The notes under the pieces were generated by a model. It was given only the letters and a program-made list of their open reading frames with translations. It was not told the DNA's origin and searched no databases. The translations under genes were made by a program, and so were the position numbers. A DNA stretch of 64,000 bases from Gambelia wislizenii (lineage: Eukaryota > Chordata > Lepidosauria > Squamata > Crotaphytidae), in contig JAUMIR010000001.1 in the NCBI GenBank assembly GCA_030847615.1, positions 183,973,001 through 184,037,000 of the forward strand, written 5' to 3'. Shown in pieces: positions 41,622-53,696 of the stretch. Position 1 is the first letter of the stretch. Every line of letters begins with the position of its first letter.

Positions 41622-42550
41622 GTAAAAGATGCCAGAGTGCTGACTGTGGATCAGATAGTATTTTTAGTATCCTTGCGGTCCTGATGCCTGTCACCTTTTG
41701 TTCTGTTTTGTAGGACAGTCTTTTTCAACTTTCATCACCCCTTTGCCCAAACTGGAATCTTGGCATTTTTATCTGATTTGACATTATGAGTAATCACTTT
41801 CCATTCTCCTTGGATGCCATAATAATGAGCCTTGTGGCAAGGAGGCACTGGTATGAACTGCTGCTTATTCCCCTTGGAATGCTGTTTTCAGTCTTTCCCT
41901 TAAAACTCTATGCTCAGCAGCACTAGGACTCTTCAAGCCAGTGGCTTCATACTTCGGGTCATGTTCTTTTCTGTGCCTCTACCCTTAGGCACAGGATAAG
42001 TCTTTTTAAATTAAATGTATTGGCAGGAATGAGTAGCCAGTGGGACTATAATTTCAGTTAAACGTAAAATAAAAAGTAATGCTTGTTGGAGGAGAGAACA
42101 GGGGACTGTTCAAATTCTAATATTTATAAGTAAAGCAGAGACATGAGATAAGAGACCTTTCTTGCATTTTAACATTCCCCTTAATTATGTTCAGATATAT
42201 CTGGTTCTGTCATAAATTTTCTTAACTTGCCTTAAATTGTATGTTTTTTGGGTATTGTTGTGAATATAAAATATATTGAATGTATTATCTATAGCTTCTT
42301 AAAAGTACTGCAAGCAGGTATTGTTATAATATACTTTTTAACATATTTTTGTTTGGTAGTACAGTAGTTTCTTTTTGTTTCACAGTGTTTTGTGGGGGAG
42401 GGAAAGGTTTGAAGGGGGAATAAAAAGTATTGTGAATTTTTGAATGTATGACTTCCATCCTGATCCAAAACATATTTCCTTCAGAATTAGCTGGCATTAA
42501 TGCAAAAATGAACTTCATATTCAGTTGAACAAAGGCTAAGGAGTGCAACT
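41622..42550. other. Intron, no recognised feature
   Basis: Start of the 20-kb candidate intron. No exon-like frame with splice sites and no classified repeat is seen. Confidence 0.4.
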
Positions 42551-42554
42551 TTAG

Positions 42555-42625
42555 ACTGCAGTCCTAGATATTCTTACCTGGGCTTGTTGAACCTAATGGG
42601 AGTTACTTCTGAGTAGACATGCAAA
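42555..42625 (-). repeat. Short palindromic repeat fragment
   Basis: 'tgcagtcctagatattctta', 'cctgggcttgttgaaccta' and 'gggagttacttctgagtaga'. This is a decayed form of the short palindromic repeat common in reptile genomes whose two arms both read like ttactcagaagtaagtccca. Confidence 0.5.
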
Positions 42626-43237
42626 AGATGGAAACTTTTATTCTACATAGTTCACTAAGCTTCTGCTGCAGTTATCTCTAAGAATCTAGTAATTTAGATT
42701 CATAGTTGCATGGTTTTGTTAAATGTAAAGCTTAAAGAATGCTGAACAGGACCAAACTTTGCAGATACCTTTTATTTAAAATGTTCCAAGACAGGATTGA
42801 TAATGATTTAGGTTAATGTTTGAAAATATGGAAGATTATTTAGAATTAAGAAAGATTTATGCAGATCTAGCTTTAACCATTTGGACCCTGTAGTTCTTAT
42901 TTTGGTTTCTTTTTAAAAAAAATTAATGCTTGTGGAGGACTCATAACTAGGCAATGACATCACTGTCACTGAAGGAACAGGATAATGACAAGTAAACAGT
43001 AGGGGGACTTTTGGCCTGCTCACTCTCACTCCAGTCCTGATAAGGAGATCCATTTGCAGGTTTCTACAATGGAACACTTGCTGATCAGGAAATAAATCCT
43101 GGTCAAAGTAGCATGCTGATCTAAGTGATCTAGTATCTCACGGTGCTTTAATTTGACTGGGTGCACATCTTCATCCATATTCTGGATGCTATCAGTCATA
43201 CCTAAATGCACTGACTAGAGCTGGATCAGAATGCCTA
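42626..43237. other. Intron, no recognised feature
   Basis: No exon, gene or classified repeat is visible. Confidence 0.4.
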
Positions 43238-43532
43238 CAAGCTGAGTATCCCTTATCCAAAAAGCTTGGGTCCACAAGTGTTTTGGATTTCAGATTTTTT
43301 TTTATTTTTGAATATTTGCATATACATAATGAGTTATCTTGGAGGTGGGACCCACGCCTAAACACAAAATTCATTTGTTTCATATACACCTTATACACGT
43401 TGCATGGGGTAATCTTATACAATGTTTTAAGTACTTCTTATTTTCATTTATTTATTATTTATTTTTATTTAAATATTTGATATTTGGAGCATTTTGGATT
43501 TCAGATTTCCAGATAAAGGAATACTCAACCTG
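43238..43532 (+). mobile_element. Tigger-type DNA transposon remnant resembling mammalian copies
   Basis: Starts caagctgagtatcccttatc after TA and ends 'ggaatactcaacctg' before TA. The interior has 'agtgttttggatttcagatt', 'gcatatacataatgagttat' and 'catatacaccttatacacgt', which I recognise from a mammalian Tigger-group repeat. The middle is shortened and no coding remains. Confidence 0.75.
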
Positions 43533-44205
43533 TATTAGGTTCTGAACTAAACATTCCTTTTCTGACACTGTGGCTCTGTGGTGCATATTTACTTAGTAGT
43601 AATATATTCTGAATTCCATGAGTAAACTAAGACCCCATGTTTACAGAACTATTGTAATGGTCCAGGATATCCCAGAAGCTGTGAAATCAGGAAACAGAGA
43701 AGGCCTTAAGCCCAAGTCACCACTCTTCAAAACAATAACTCTGGTTTTATGAGGTAGACATGTTCTAAGGTTATTTTTCTCCTCTCTCAGTCCTGTTATC
43801 TTGGGAGACTGGTCTGAGAAAGCCTCTCTGTGCAAATAAAGTCCTATCAGTATTCATTACTCTGATTTCTGCTAATACTTTCTCAGTCGTTGGAATGGGC
43901 TAGTCCTATCTCCACCTTATTAGCCCCAATAATCCCTTCTGTAGATCCTGTACAATATTTATTGCACTGCTGTTCTGGAGGGTGTAAGCCCTCAGGTCTA
44001 TATAGTTGTGATCAGGAATGTTGTGTCTCTGGATATGCAGTGTAGATGATACCACTTGCTTCTGCTGCCCTCCCTATGGTGGAATGAGCAAACATATGAA
44101 CTTCTGATCTGACCTTCATTTATTTCCTTCTGAATTTTAACTCCAACCACTAGCTTTAACCCCTGACATGAATGTAATTTTTTTGCCATCTTATGTTCCT
44201 GAATT
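43533..44205. other. Intron, no recognised feature
   Basis: No exon, gene or classified repeat is visible. Confidence 0.4.
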
Positions 44206-44209
44206 CCTT

Positions 44210-46290
44210 GTCAAAATCTTCTGAAGCATTCAGTAAACTCCATTGGGAGATGGTCACAGCCATCACCACTGCTGCCACCACCACTATTGGCATAATTAAT
44301 TTTGGAGTGGTGGTCCACAGTGGGAAGGAGATCGTTTAGTGAATTGGGCTGAATGGTTCCCTCCCAGAAAGACTGGAGCCACAATACAACAGTGCTTCCA
44401 AGTCCCACGCCAAAACAACCCAGTAGGTTACCATGGCCAGCTAATCTGCCAGCTGCCAGAAGGTACTGAAGAATCAAGAGGGGCATATTTCCCCATCACA
44501 CACCTCACATGGGTGATCCACCAAGGGGACCAAAACCATTTCCATCCCATAATCAGTCTTGAGACCAGATTGAAATGGGTCTAGAGAATTTGTCTCATCA
44601 AGAAACCTATTGAGCTGGAATGTCACCACGCACTCCAGCACCTTGCCCAAAAATGGAATATTGGAGACGAGTAATTATCTAGTATGATGAGGTTCTAGGA
44701 GCCATTTTCTGGCAAACAAGGTCAAAGCATTCATTTTTCTGCTGTGCTTCTGGGTGCAGAAGTGAAGGACTGGCAGTCATGGGATGTGAAGTGACCACAG
44801 TCCTCCACTTTATGAGGCTGTCGCTGGATGCTGGCATCCTGTGCCAAACCTGACCAGATGTGCACAAATTGTGGACAGGTTTGCTGAGCTGAGTGGGGCA
44901 AAAGGATGTTGTGAAACTTACCTTGCGTATCACTAGAGTGCATTCTCTTTGTCAGCTGTGCATTTGCACTCTGCTTCTGACCAACTGAAAGACTGAACTT
45001 ATTCATTTAGTTATTTGGTTTATGTCTCACTGTTCTCCAAAAATGTAAGCAGCTTACAATATAAGTTCCAACACAGTAGCTAAAATAGTACATGGTACAA
45101 AAGTTTAAAAGGCATTAAAAATCAATTCAATGAAAACTTTAATTAAAATAGTTAAAATACATTATGCACACACAGTATTACATTTTAAAATAAAACTGCA
45201 CATGCAGCGCACATCCTTTTAACCAAACCAGTTAAAAGCTGAATGCCTCCTTAAATAAGGTCTGTATTTGTCAGGAAAAGTATAGAAGGGGCCAGCCAAG
45301 CCTTCTTGGGGCGGCGGGAGGAGGGGGGATTCCATATCCTAGTGCAGGTGTGGGCAAAGTGAACCCATGTGGCACTTAGAACCCCTAAATGTGGCCTATG
45401 AGAAGCCCTCAAAGCCACCAGATATTTCCCCCCAAATTTTGAAATGTTTTCCAAGATAATTTTGGTGTGATTTTTTTTGCCCTCCAAACCACCACAAATC
45501 TTCCAAAACCTCATAAAAGGCAACAGTTTGCTCCCCAGCCCCCCAGATCTCAAAATAGACAAAAATAAAAGAATCAGCTGAAAATAGACCAAAATGGCAG
45601 CCAGAAGTGATATCACATCACTTCTGGTGTGCTGAAATGTGTTGCTGTGGCCTGTTGGGCGGGCAAGGAAGGAAAAATGTCCCCTGCCCTGTTCGCAGTT
45701 GTCCACCCCAGCCCAGGTACAGCTGCTGAGAAGGCTCTTTCCCATGTCCTTACCAGGAAAGCCTGTGAGGATGGTGAGATAGAGAGAAAGCAAATAATCA
45801 CAAATAATTCTGGCATCAGAGGGAGAGAAGAAGAGGCAGACACAGTTCCACCCTGCCTAGGCCCAGAAGCAGATGAAAGGCCCTCCCTCCATCTCAACTG
45901 CCACTGCCCTGGTAGAAGAGGAGAAGAGGCAGTTTCTACCCAATTTAATCACCTCTCACATTGCCATCCCCTTTCCTTATGTATCATGTCTTAATTAGAC
46001 TGTAAGCCTGAAGACAGGGAATGTTTTTTTCTTGTAAAGTACCATATACAGTGATGGCGCTACATAAATAAATGAAGGTGGTTGGTGATGATGATGATGC
46101 TGCTTTCCCCTGGAGATCATAAGATCCAGGCAGGCTCATATGAGGAGATGAGGGCTTTCAGATAATCTGGATTTAAGCCATATAGGGTTTTATAGGTCAT
46201 AACCAACACTTTGAATTGTAGCTGGAAATGGGTGGGTAGTCAGTGAAACTGTTTCAACAATGGAACGATATGCTCCTGATAACATTACAC
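44210..46290 (-). repeat. Old interspersed repeat complex
   Basis: Landmarks typical of a reptile retroelement read on the minus strand recur here: 'cgcactccagcaccttgccc' (44629), 'gtaagcagcttacaatataa' (45046), 'agccaagccttcttggggcg' (45294), 'gctgctgagaaggctctttc' (45722), 'ttgaattgtagctggaaatg' (46212). The 45.0-45.8 kb part parallels 2130-2590. The pieces are probably one large, decayed L2-like copy with gaps; precise limits cannot be drawn. No intact coding part. Confidence 0.4.
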
Positions 46291-47245
46291 AGTATCACTG
46301 CTTTCTGTCTTTTGAATGCATTGGATGCTTAGTTTCTTTTCCTAGATACTTGATAGGCAGTTGCAAATATTACCAAATAATTTGATGAATTATCTGGTGC
46401 ACACTTACCTATAGAAAGCTGTATTTTATTTGTTGGCTTTATTTAATGCTTGTGCAGTTCTACCTTTATATACTGTATTCAGAATCTGAAATTTGATTTT
46501 GTCCAGTTGTGATCTGAGTCAAATTTTCTGTTACGGTATTTTGGGATATGAATTTCTATGTGTAAGGTTGTGGGTTGCTCCAAGCATGATACTACACATA
46601 TATGTATTCATTAACAGGGAGAATAGCAGCTTCAGGAGGGTAATTCTTATCACTTCGCATTGTTGTTTTTATAGTATAATTAGTTTAATTTTTAATTCAA
46701 TATGTATAACTTATTTTGTTTTTAAGGGAATATTTTTAGTTATGTTGGAAACCACTTTGACTCTCCACCCTGAGATATAAATCGAAGAAATAAATAAATT
46801 AGAAAATCTGTGGCTTGGAAGGGTTAAAATTCTGCACTGTAGTTTCAGTCTGAGTTGCCTCATCATCCACACTTTTCTGGCTATGCCTTAGATTTGTTCT
46901 GACATGGCCTGGATATTTCCACATCATTCACTCATCAGGCTGAAGTGATAAAATGATTTTACTTTGTCCAAAGTATTGTAAAACTTGTGCCTTATTCCTG
47001 GGTGTGCTAAGACAGTGCTGGGTTGTATTTTGGTTTTGTGGGGGCTCTTCTGGTGCATCGTTGAGGAATAGCATGAGCTGTTTCAATTAGCTGAATAGTT
47101 GAAAAGATAAATGATGATTAATATAGCTAGATGATCCTCGTAATAATAGTACTTGTTAGTTAGACCATCCCGTCCAAGGTGAAGCCTTTTTTACCTCTCC
47201 TTGTGTCATTGAAAGCCTCTTCCCAGCCCAATGTTTTCCTGGATA
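46291..47245. other. Intron, an L2-like tail at about 46670-46800
   Basis: The only recognisable piece is 'ggaaaccactttgactctcc' plus 'aaataaataaatta', an L2-like 3' tail. The rest shows no exon or named repeat. Confidence 0.4.
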
Positions 47246-47250
47246 AAACA

Positions 47251-47483
47251 TGACTGTTGTTGTTGTTGTGTGCCTTCAAGTCTTTTCTGACTTATGGTGA
47301 CCCTCAGGTGTACCTATCACGTAGTTTTCTTGGCAAGTTTTGTTCAGATGGAGTTTTGTCTTTGCCTTAGTCTGAGGCTAAGAGACTTGCCCACGGTCAC
47401 CCAGTGAGTTTCCATGGCTAAGTGCGGATTCAAACCCTCGTCTCATAGTCCAACGCTCAAACCACTATACCACGCTGGCTCCC
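47251..47483 (-). mobile_element. tRNA-derived SINE (type 1), complete
   Basis: Plus-strand order: GTT tail, 'gccttcaagtcttttctgac', 'cttggcaagttttgttcaga', B-box complement 'ggattcaaaccctcg', head 'caaaccactataccacgctg'. It covers the whole family length and is the best reference copy in the window. Confidence 0.9.
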
Positions 47484-50235
47484 TAAAGCAAGACTATGGC
47501 CACCTATAGGACCATCAGGAAGAAGATACTAGATGCTTCTCAAGAAAGTAAACAGGACCTTGTCCTGGAGTACATTGTCTAGCTGCAATGCTAAATACAT
47601 CAACAACCTTGGAGTGACCTGGGAAGTTGCTACTAGCTTTTGTATGGTGAATCTGGACAGCTATCCCTTTGTGGTCTGCTGGATGGCCCTCTCTTTTCTA
47701 ATATACAGGCTTTCCCTGCCTTTTGACACTTTGCTTTCTGATGACTTGCTTTTTCAACACTTGCAAATTACAAATAAATCCCATTAATTTGATCAGGGAT
47801 CTGCTCTTTAATTGGTTCTTCCTGCCTGTAAGGCTTGCCCCTCCTTGAATTAACGGACCTTCTCTGTGTAATTTGTTTCCCCGCTTTCTCCTCCAGCCCT
47901 GTAGTGTTTTCCTGGGTGGCTGTATGTATGGCTCTGTGCAATGGAGAAGCCGTGGTCAGTGTCACTCCAGTGGGAGGGATAGAAAGACATGAAAGGGAGA
48001 GAAGTGAAGCAGGCAAGAAGGAGGGAAGGTTGGTTGGACAGACGGAAGGCAGGAAAAAGGCTGGGAACAGTGAGGCTCTTGGCCCTTCTTCTCTTCCTTC
48101 CTTCTCCATCTGTCTTTTCTTCCTTCATGGGGAATTGGGAGAAGGAGGGGAAGGATTCATGTTGTGCACATGAGAGAAAAGGTGAAAGGGTTGCGGCAGG
48201 GAGAAGACGAATGAAGGGGTACTGGCACTTTCCCCTTCTACATACCAACCACAGGCACCAAAGGGGAAGGAAGGAGGGGAATGCCTGGCTCCAAAGTCCG
48301 CTGTTCATGGTAGTCCCTCCTCTTCCCCTTCAGGCACATTCCCACTGCCACTTGTCCCACATGGTTTGCCGTTGTCTCAGCTGCTCCCTGCTTGTTTGCC
48401 AGAGCAAAGGCCCTGGTTGTTTTGTGTTTGTGTATGTGTGTTGTTCCCCTATTGAACGTGGAAGGAGAAAGGCGACCAAGACCTGTGCCACTTTTGGCAC
48501 TGTATGATGGGAGGGAGGGAGGGAAAGAATGGACTTTAGGAATGTGTGTGTGTGTGGGGGGGGCAACAAGCTGTTGTACTAATCTTACTTTCTGAGATAC
48601 TCTTGCATGCATGAGGACAGAAAAGCTGGGTGGTTTTAAACTGGTTAGCTACTCCTGTTAGCGGCCAGTATTGTTATCTTTGTATTAAAAAGGGGAAAAA
48701 GAGGCATGCTCTAGAGTGAGTAAGTGCCACCCACACACCACTTCTCTTCCCTCCTTTATTTTATAGCAACATACTCAAGATTATCATGCTCACAAGTTCT
48801 CTTACCCCCCCCCACCCCCATTCAACTCTCCTTATTAGGATAATGGACGGTTTGTTTTGATTTTTATAAACCATTTTCAATGTATGTTTGTTGCTCTGAA
48901 GTATGGTTTTCTGTTTGCATAATTTTGATAGGTAGAAGTGTTTGTAAAAGTGCTTTGTTTTGAAAGAAAAGTTTTATATTTTTACCCTAAGAAATGCAGA
49001 ATTGGTCCTGTGCTTACTTCAGTGTTGTCTAGTTGTTTTATTCCACAAAAAAGCAATAGAACTACATTTCCATATCACTTGAAAGAAAACTACATTTGGG
49101 TGTTACAGGTGTGTTTATGTATCACACACATCTTATTAAAGGCATCAAAGGGCATTAAAGGTAAACTTTTGTTCATTTTACTTTACTTTTATGTTTGTGT
49201 GTATAAAATTTACCTTTTGCACACATTCAAAAATGGTATATAATGTGTTACTTATGTTTTTCGGCAGCCAAAAAATTGCATTTTTTTTTTTGCAAGCTAA
49301 AAAAACCAGTTCCACTTTTCAATCGATTCCATTTTCTGACAGGACTGTGGACCCTAACCTGTCAGATAAACAGGGGCTTCCTGTATTCTTAAGTCAAAAT
49401 AACTATCGCTGCAGGTACAACAATACTACAGCCAAAAAGATTGCGACTGTATCTTTATGTTAACTATAGGAAAAGATCCCAGTCCCTTATTATTCTAATG
49501 TATTAATTGAGTTCCTGTGTGGCTTGTGTGTTTTTCTAGAAAACTGCTTATATAATTATTAAGGAGTGGGAGGCTGAGTTTGTCTCAACTAGAATACTGT
49601 AGTCTGTAAGAGCTGTCAGTGATAAGTCAAACTTGAATATTTGTGTTGGCAAGGTGTGCTTTTTAATTTAATCAATGTAATAAGATAAGTGTGGAAAACA
49701 AACTTTAGTTCTGAACTTTTGAGGATGGGCTGCCAGTTTGATTCTTCTACTCTTAAATTAAGAAAAGGAAAAACAGAAAAAGAGTTGAAATGTGCAGTAT
49801 TGATGTTTCTCTTTGACTTATTTTCCTTTGATCTTGTATTATGTTGTATTTAAGTAGCAGAAGTGCAGAGACATGTTTCATATTAATTGCAGCTTATGGC
49901 TGTGCAGTGAATGTTTCATAAATTGGCCGTAGAGTTTTATCTGTGCATGAATTAATGATTTTAAAATCTCTCATACAGTTTTGACACTAGCTTTTCTGTG
50001 AACTACAAGGACCTCAACAAAGATCCCGAGGGAATGGGAAAGAGATCAGTAGCTTCCCAGTGTACTTTAGTGAGACATATGAAACAAAAGTAATGAATTC
50101 AGATTTCATAAAGTATAGAACACAGGATGCTACGCTCATGAAAAACTTGTTTGATTTTGAGAATGAATATTTTGGACAAAGCCTAGATAAAAGTTAACCA
50201 CTTCTAAATTCTGTTGAAATCAGAAGCACCTGAAT
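47484..50235. other. Intron, no recognised feature
   Basis: Part of it (47.95-48.60 kb) is purine/pyrimidine-asymmetric (GGAAGG, CTTCC runs), which produces long overlapping frames on both strands without domain signs. At about 49.33-49.40 kb the phrase 'gtcagataaacaggggcttc' hints at a transposon end. No exon is supported. Confidence 0.4.
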
Positions 50236-50239
50236 GCTT

Positions 50240-50350
50240 GTGTGTGTGTGTGTGTGTGTGTACCTTTAAGTCACCTGTTGACTTACAGCAATCCCATGAA
50301 TTTCATTGAGTTTTCTTAGCAAGGAATACTCAGAGGTGGTTTTGCCAGTT
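50240..50350 (-). mobile_element. 5S-derived SINE body between microsatellites
   Basis: Body only: 'ctttaagtcacctgttgact', 'atcccatgaatttcattgag', 'ggaatactcagaggtggttt'. A GT tract lies before it (50239-50260) and a CA tract after it (50352-50390). The 5S head is replaced by the second microsatellite. Confidence 0.75.
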
Positions 50351-50351
50351 A

Positions 50352-50390
<39 letters not shown>

Positions 50391-50437
50391 CAGGACAGGA
50401 GTTTAATTGGGGGTTAGGCAGTTCCCTCCTGCCAGCT

Positions 50438-50570
50438 GTTGTTGTTGTTGTTGTTGTTGTTTTCACTGCCCTCAAGTTGATGTCAACTTATGGTAACCCT
50501 ATGAATGAGAGTTCTCCAAGTCACCCTATCCTCAACAGCCCTATTCATGTCTTGCTGACTCAAGGCCATG
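50438..50570 (-). repeat. (GTT)n-tailed SINE-like fragment
   Basis: A GTT run (50440-50461) followed by 'cactgccctcaagttgatgt', 'caacttatggtaaccctatg'. The tail-side order resembles the SINE copies, but the rest of the body does not match either SINE family in the window. Confidence 0.5.
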
Positions 50571-51283
50571 ACTTCCTTTCTTTTGATGTCTTTCTATCAG
50601 TTCACAGTATCCACAGAACTCTTCCCCAGCATCACATTTGAAATGCTCACTAAGAAATTCTTAAATGATAGCATGTTTTTTAAAACTTCAGTTTTGAAAG
50701 GTGGGGGGGGGGATAAGAGAATTGTATAAACTATATTTAGGATGTCCAGTTATTGCCTTAAATGGTTATATCTTGATTAATGTTATGCATTAAGATTTTG
50801 ACATTCAGAATTTGTGGTATGAGATCCAGTTTCTTAGTACAAACCTAACTATTAAAGTGAATAAGCAAGCAAGACTGATTTATTACTTAACCACCAAAGA
50901 AACAGGGAAAAAGTAGCCCTAGAGTGTAATCTTTATACAAAAAAGATTTGTGTTCTTGTTGAATTAATCCCTTGATTACCTTATGGTTTGCAGAATACTC
51001 AATAAAAGAGCATTTGTACATTCCTCAGCAAACACATTGGCGCTGCATTGCCAAAACTGGCAAGTTGTTGCCAAGGTGTTAATCAGGATTTTCCCACTGC
51101 ATCAAAAGCTGCCATTAGTTACCTGTTCATCATGAGAAGAATGTAGCTTAAAATGTCAAATGGTGGGGGTGAAAAATCTACGGTATGTTAGGCAAGTCAA
51201 ATTAAGAGGTAAATTTCAAGCTTTCTCTTTAGCAAAAGCATATTATATAAGGCAAACTGAACAATAGGTACATAGAAATAAAA
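50571..51283. other. Intron, no recognised feature
   Basis: No exon, gene or classified repeat is visible. Confidence 0.4.
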
Positions 51284-51556
51284 GGAGCCCTGGTGGCGTA
51301 GTGGTTAAATGCCAGTACTGCAAGTCACTACGTTGCAAGTTCGATTCCAGCGGGCTCCAAGTTTCACTCAGCCTTCCATCCTTTCGTAGGTTGGTAAATT
51401 GAGTACCCAGCTTGTGGGGACTATTAGCTAACACACATTGGAAACTGTTTAATGCAGTGTAGATGTGTAAATAGCTATTGCTTAAAACAATTTGTAAGCT
51501 GCTCTGATAGCCTTGTGTCTGAAGAGCGGGATATAAATAAATAGATAAATAAAAAA
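51284..51556 (+). mobile_element. tRNA-derived SINE, Sauria type
   Basis: The head ggagccctggtggcgtagtg contains the A-box (tggcgtagtgg, 51293-51303), and the B-box agttcgattcc lies at 51339-51349, so the RNA polymerase III promoter is well kept. The body 'cactcagccttccatccttt' and 'aaattgagtacccagcttgt' and the 3' part ending in a gatATAAATAAATA-like tail agree with the Sauria SINE group of squamates. A second, headless copy lies at 57.83 kb. It is not a tRNA gene: no cloverleaf 3' half. Confidence 0.85.
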
Positions 51557-51912
51557 TAGAGTAGTACATCCCCATCCAATATTTGGAGAAAGAAATGCAG
51601 TATATATTACATTATAGTAACTAATGGGTGCAATATCACATTTTAACTGAAGATACATCATTAAAAACATGTGCCCCATTCTAGAGAACCTTTTTTAAAT
51701 GTAAAATATTTATTTATATGCATTTGTCTCCCCTGTCTACAAGAGGTTAGAGTAAAAGCATTTCCTTGCAGGTACTGCTTTGTTGAAACAAATAGAACAA
51801 CTCCCATGGAAGTGCTCAACTTGCAACTGAGCACACATTAATTTGTCGCTAGTATATTGGCTTCAGAATGGTTACAATGGCCTTTATTTTCTATCGGCTA
51901 TTTAGTTCAGAG
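51557..51912. other. Intron, no recognised feature
   Basis: No exon, gene or classified repeat is visible. Confidence 0.4.
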
Positions 51913-51913
51913 T

Positions 51914-52395
51914 CAGTCCTCTACATTGGCAGTGGAAAAAGCATGAATATTGTAAGCTCCCCCATCAACATGAATGGTACAGACTTGTTTCCTGCCAACA
52001 GCCCTGGCTCGTACCTCCCTTTCCCAGCTTGCCATCAGGATCCCTCAGCCTCATTGTCAAGACCCTCCTGGCTGATCCACCTCTCCACCCCACTCCTTCT
52101 CCCCACTATCTCCTGTCCTGCCCAAACTGACAGGACATGACAGGAGATAGTGGGGAGAAGGAGTGGGGTGGTGAGGTGGATCAGCCGAGGGAGTCCTGAG
52201 AATGAGGTTGAGAGATCCTGACAGCAAGCTGGGAATCAGAGTGAAAGGCTTGTGAATTTGGCAGGACAGAAGATTGTAGGTAGTAAGAGGAAAAGAAGGA
52301 GTGGAGCAAGGAAGATGACCTACTTAAGCAGCAGCTACAAACTCACAAATAACCAAATCTGGAAGAGAGAACCCATGAATGTGGAGGGCCGACTG
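51914..52395. mobile_element. TIR-bounded element with foldback core, copy IV
   Basis: The right end 'gaatgtggagggccgactg' before TA, and the inner phrase 'caaataaccaaatct', match the right side of copy III (accgcgaataaccgaaacc). The left end is decayed (cagtcctctacattggc, then gtggaaaaagcatgaata). In place of a tandem array it has an inverted repeat: left arm 52021-52120, right arm 52131-52234, 10-nt loop, about 85-90 per cent complementary by eye. Flanking TA is clear only on the right. Non-coding. Confidence 0.65.
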
Positions 52396-53505
52396 TACTT
52401 AACTAACCTTAATCCTAGCCTAAGTTCCCCCGCCCAAACCCTACAGAAACTTTATTCACCCATGCTCTGATTGTTGGCAGAATGGACCTCCCTCTTCCCA
52501 ATCAGTTAATTAGGTGGGCGGGGGGAGTTATGATCATGGCAATAGGGCCAAAATCATGACTTAAATAGTGAATGTGAATACGAAACAGTTACAGATGAGT
52601 AAATTTAGGTAACTGTGTTTTTACTGTTTCATTTGAGGAGGTTCATTCTGCCAGTGACTGGAGCACAGGTGAATGATGTTTCCATCAGGTTGTGTGTGTG
52701 TTTGTGTGCATGTGATGTCAGGCCAGAAGAGTTTACTTAATAGACTTAACTAAGCAGCTGATAGAGAATACAGGCCCTTGTTTTTATACAAAGGAGGTAG
52801 GAGAGAGATTTGCTCTTATGAGGTGAACTGTGGCTGAACACTAGAACTTGGCTTGGACAGCATGAATGGCATCACTAAAAAGTGGCAAGGCTTTTCAAGC
52901 TGCTTTATTGGTGTCATATTTATGTTGTGGTTTACCTCAGACATTGATAAAGAATGTCATGTACTTGTCATCCTTACTTCTGCAAGAGCTTTGTTTTTAT
53001 TGGAAATCTCCATTCTATTTTTAAATCAAGCATAGCCTGTTGAACAGGCTTGGCTCAGGTAACTAAATTAATGAGAGCTCACTGGCTTTTATCCTGGGGG
53101 GAGATAGCTGCCAGTGTGAAAAGGCAATATACAAAATATGAAAAGGCAATATACAATATACAAAATATGACACTCAGAATAGATTTAATAAATAAATAAA
53201 TTTGTAATTGTACAAAATGCTTGTTAATATAGACTCCACAGACATTTTGCGTGTGGGAAGGGTGTTTGTATGATACCTTCATTGTAATGTTCTGTTCTTA
53301 CATTAGTGAAACTTACATCTCTGTATTAATAAAGAATTTATGTTTGGGGAAATTTAAACAAGAGTGTTTTTAAGTGGTACTCAATATTATTGTACAATAC
53401 AGTTACTATTAGTAGCCATTTTCCAGGCTAAGCTTGAATTTAAAAATAAAAATATTAAAAAATACATAATGAAAGAAAATGAAGACATCTTTCACAGAAT
53501 ATTGA
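52396..53505. other. Intron, no recognised feature
   Basis: No exon or named repeat. A short direct repeat 'aaggcaatatacaa' with 'aaatatga' occurs at about 53120-53170. Confidence 0.4.
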
Positions 53506-53509
53506 AGCT

Positions 53510-53511
53510 GT

Positions 53512-53568
<57 letters not shown>
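53510..53568. repeat. (TG)n(AG)n microsatellite
   Basis: TG run followed immediately by an AG run. It produces chance frames with runs such as VCVCV and RERER. Confidence 0.95.
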
Positions 53569-53570
<2 letters not shown>

Positions 53571-53696
53571 TGTGTGTGTATGTGTGTTTTAAAAAAACTG
53601 GACAGACTACCTGCAGTGAAGTTGATCTGCAAGACAGATGCACATGTTCACTGTACCATATGAACCCTACAAAGCTATACTGTAGGGAACAAGTAG

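Noticed and set aside
44211..45006. Frames of 81-91 codons on both strands
   Set aside because: They lie in an old interspersed repeat and lack domains or splice context.
47768..48612. Several overlapping frames of 112-172 codons
   Set aside because: Purine/pyrimidine-skewed sequence gives open frames on both strands; no splice pair or domain.
51284..51360. tRNA gene
   Set aside because: A and B boxes are present, but the sequence continues into a SINE body and does not close a cloverleaf.
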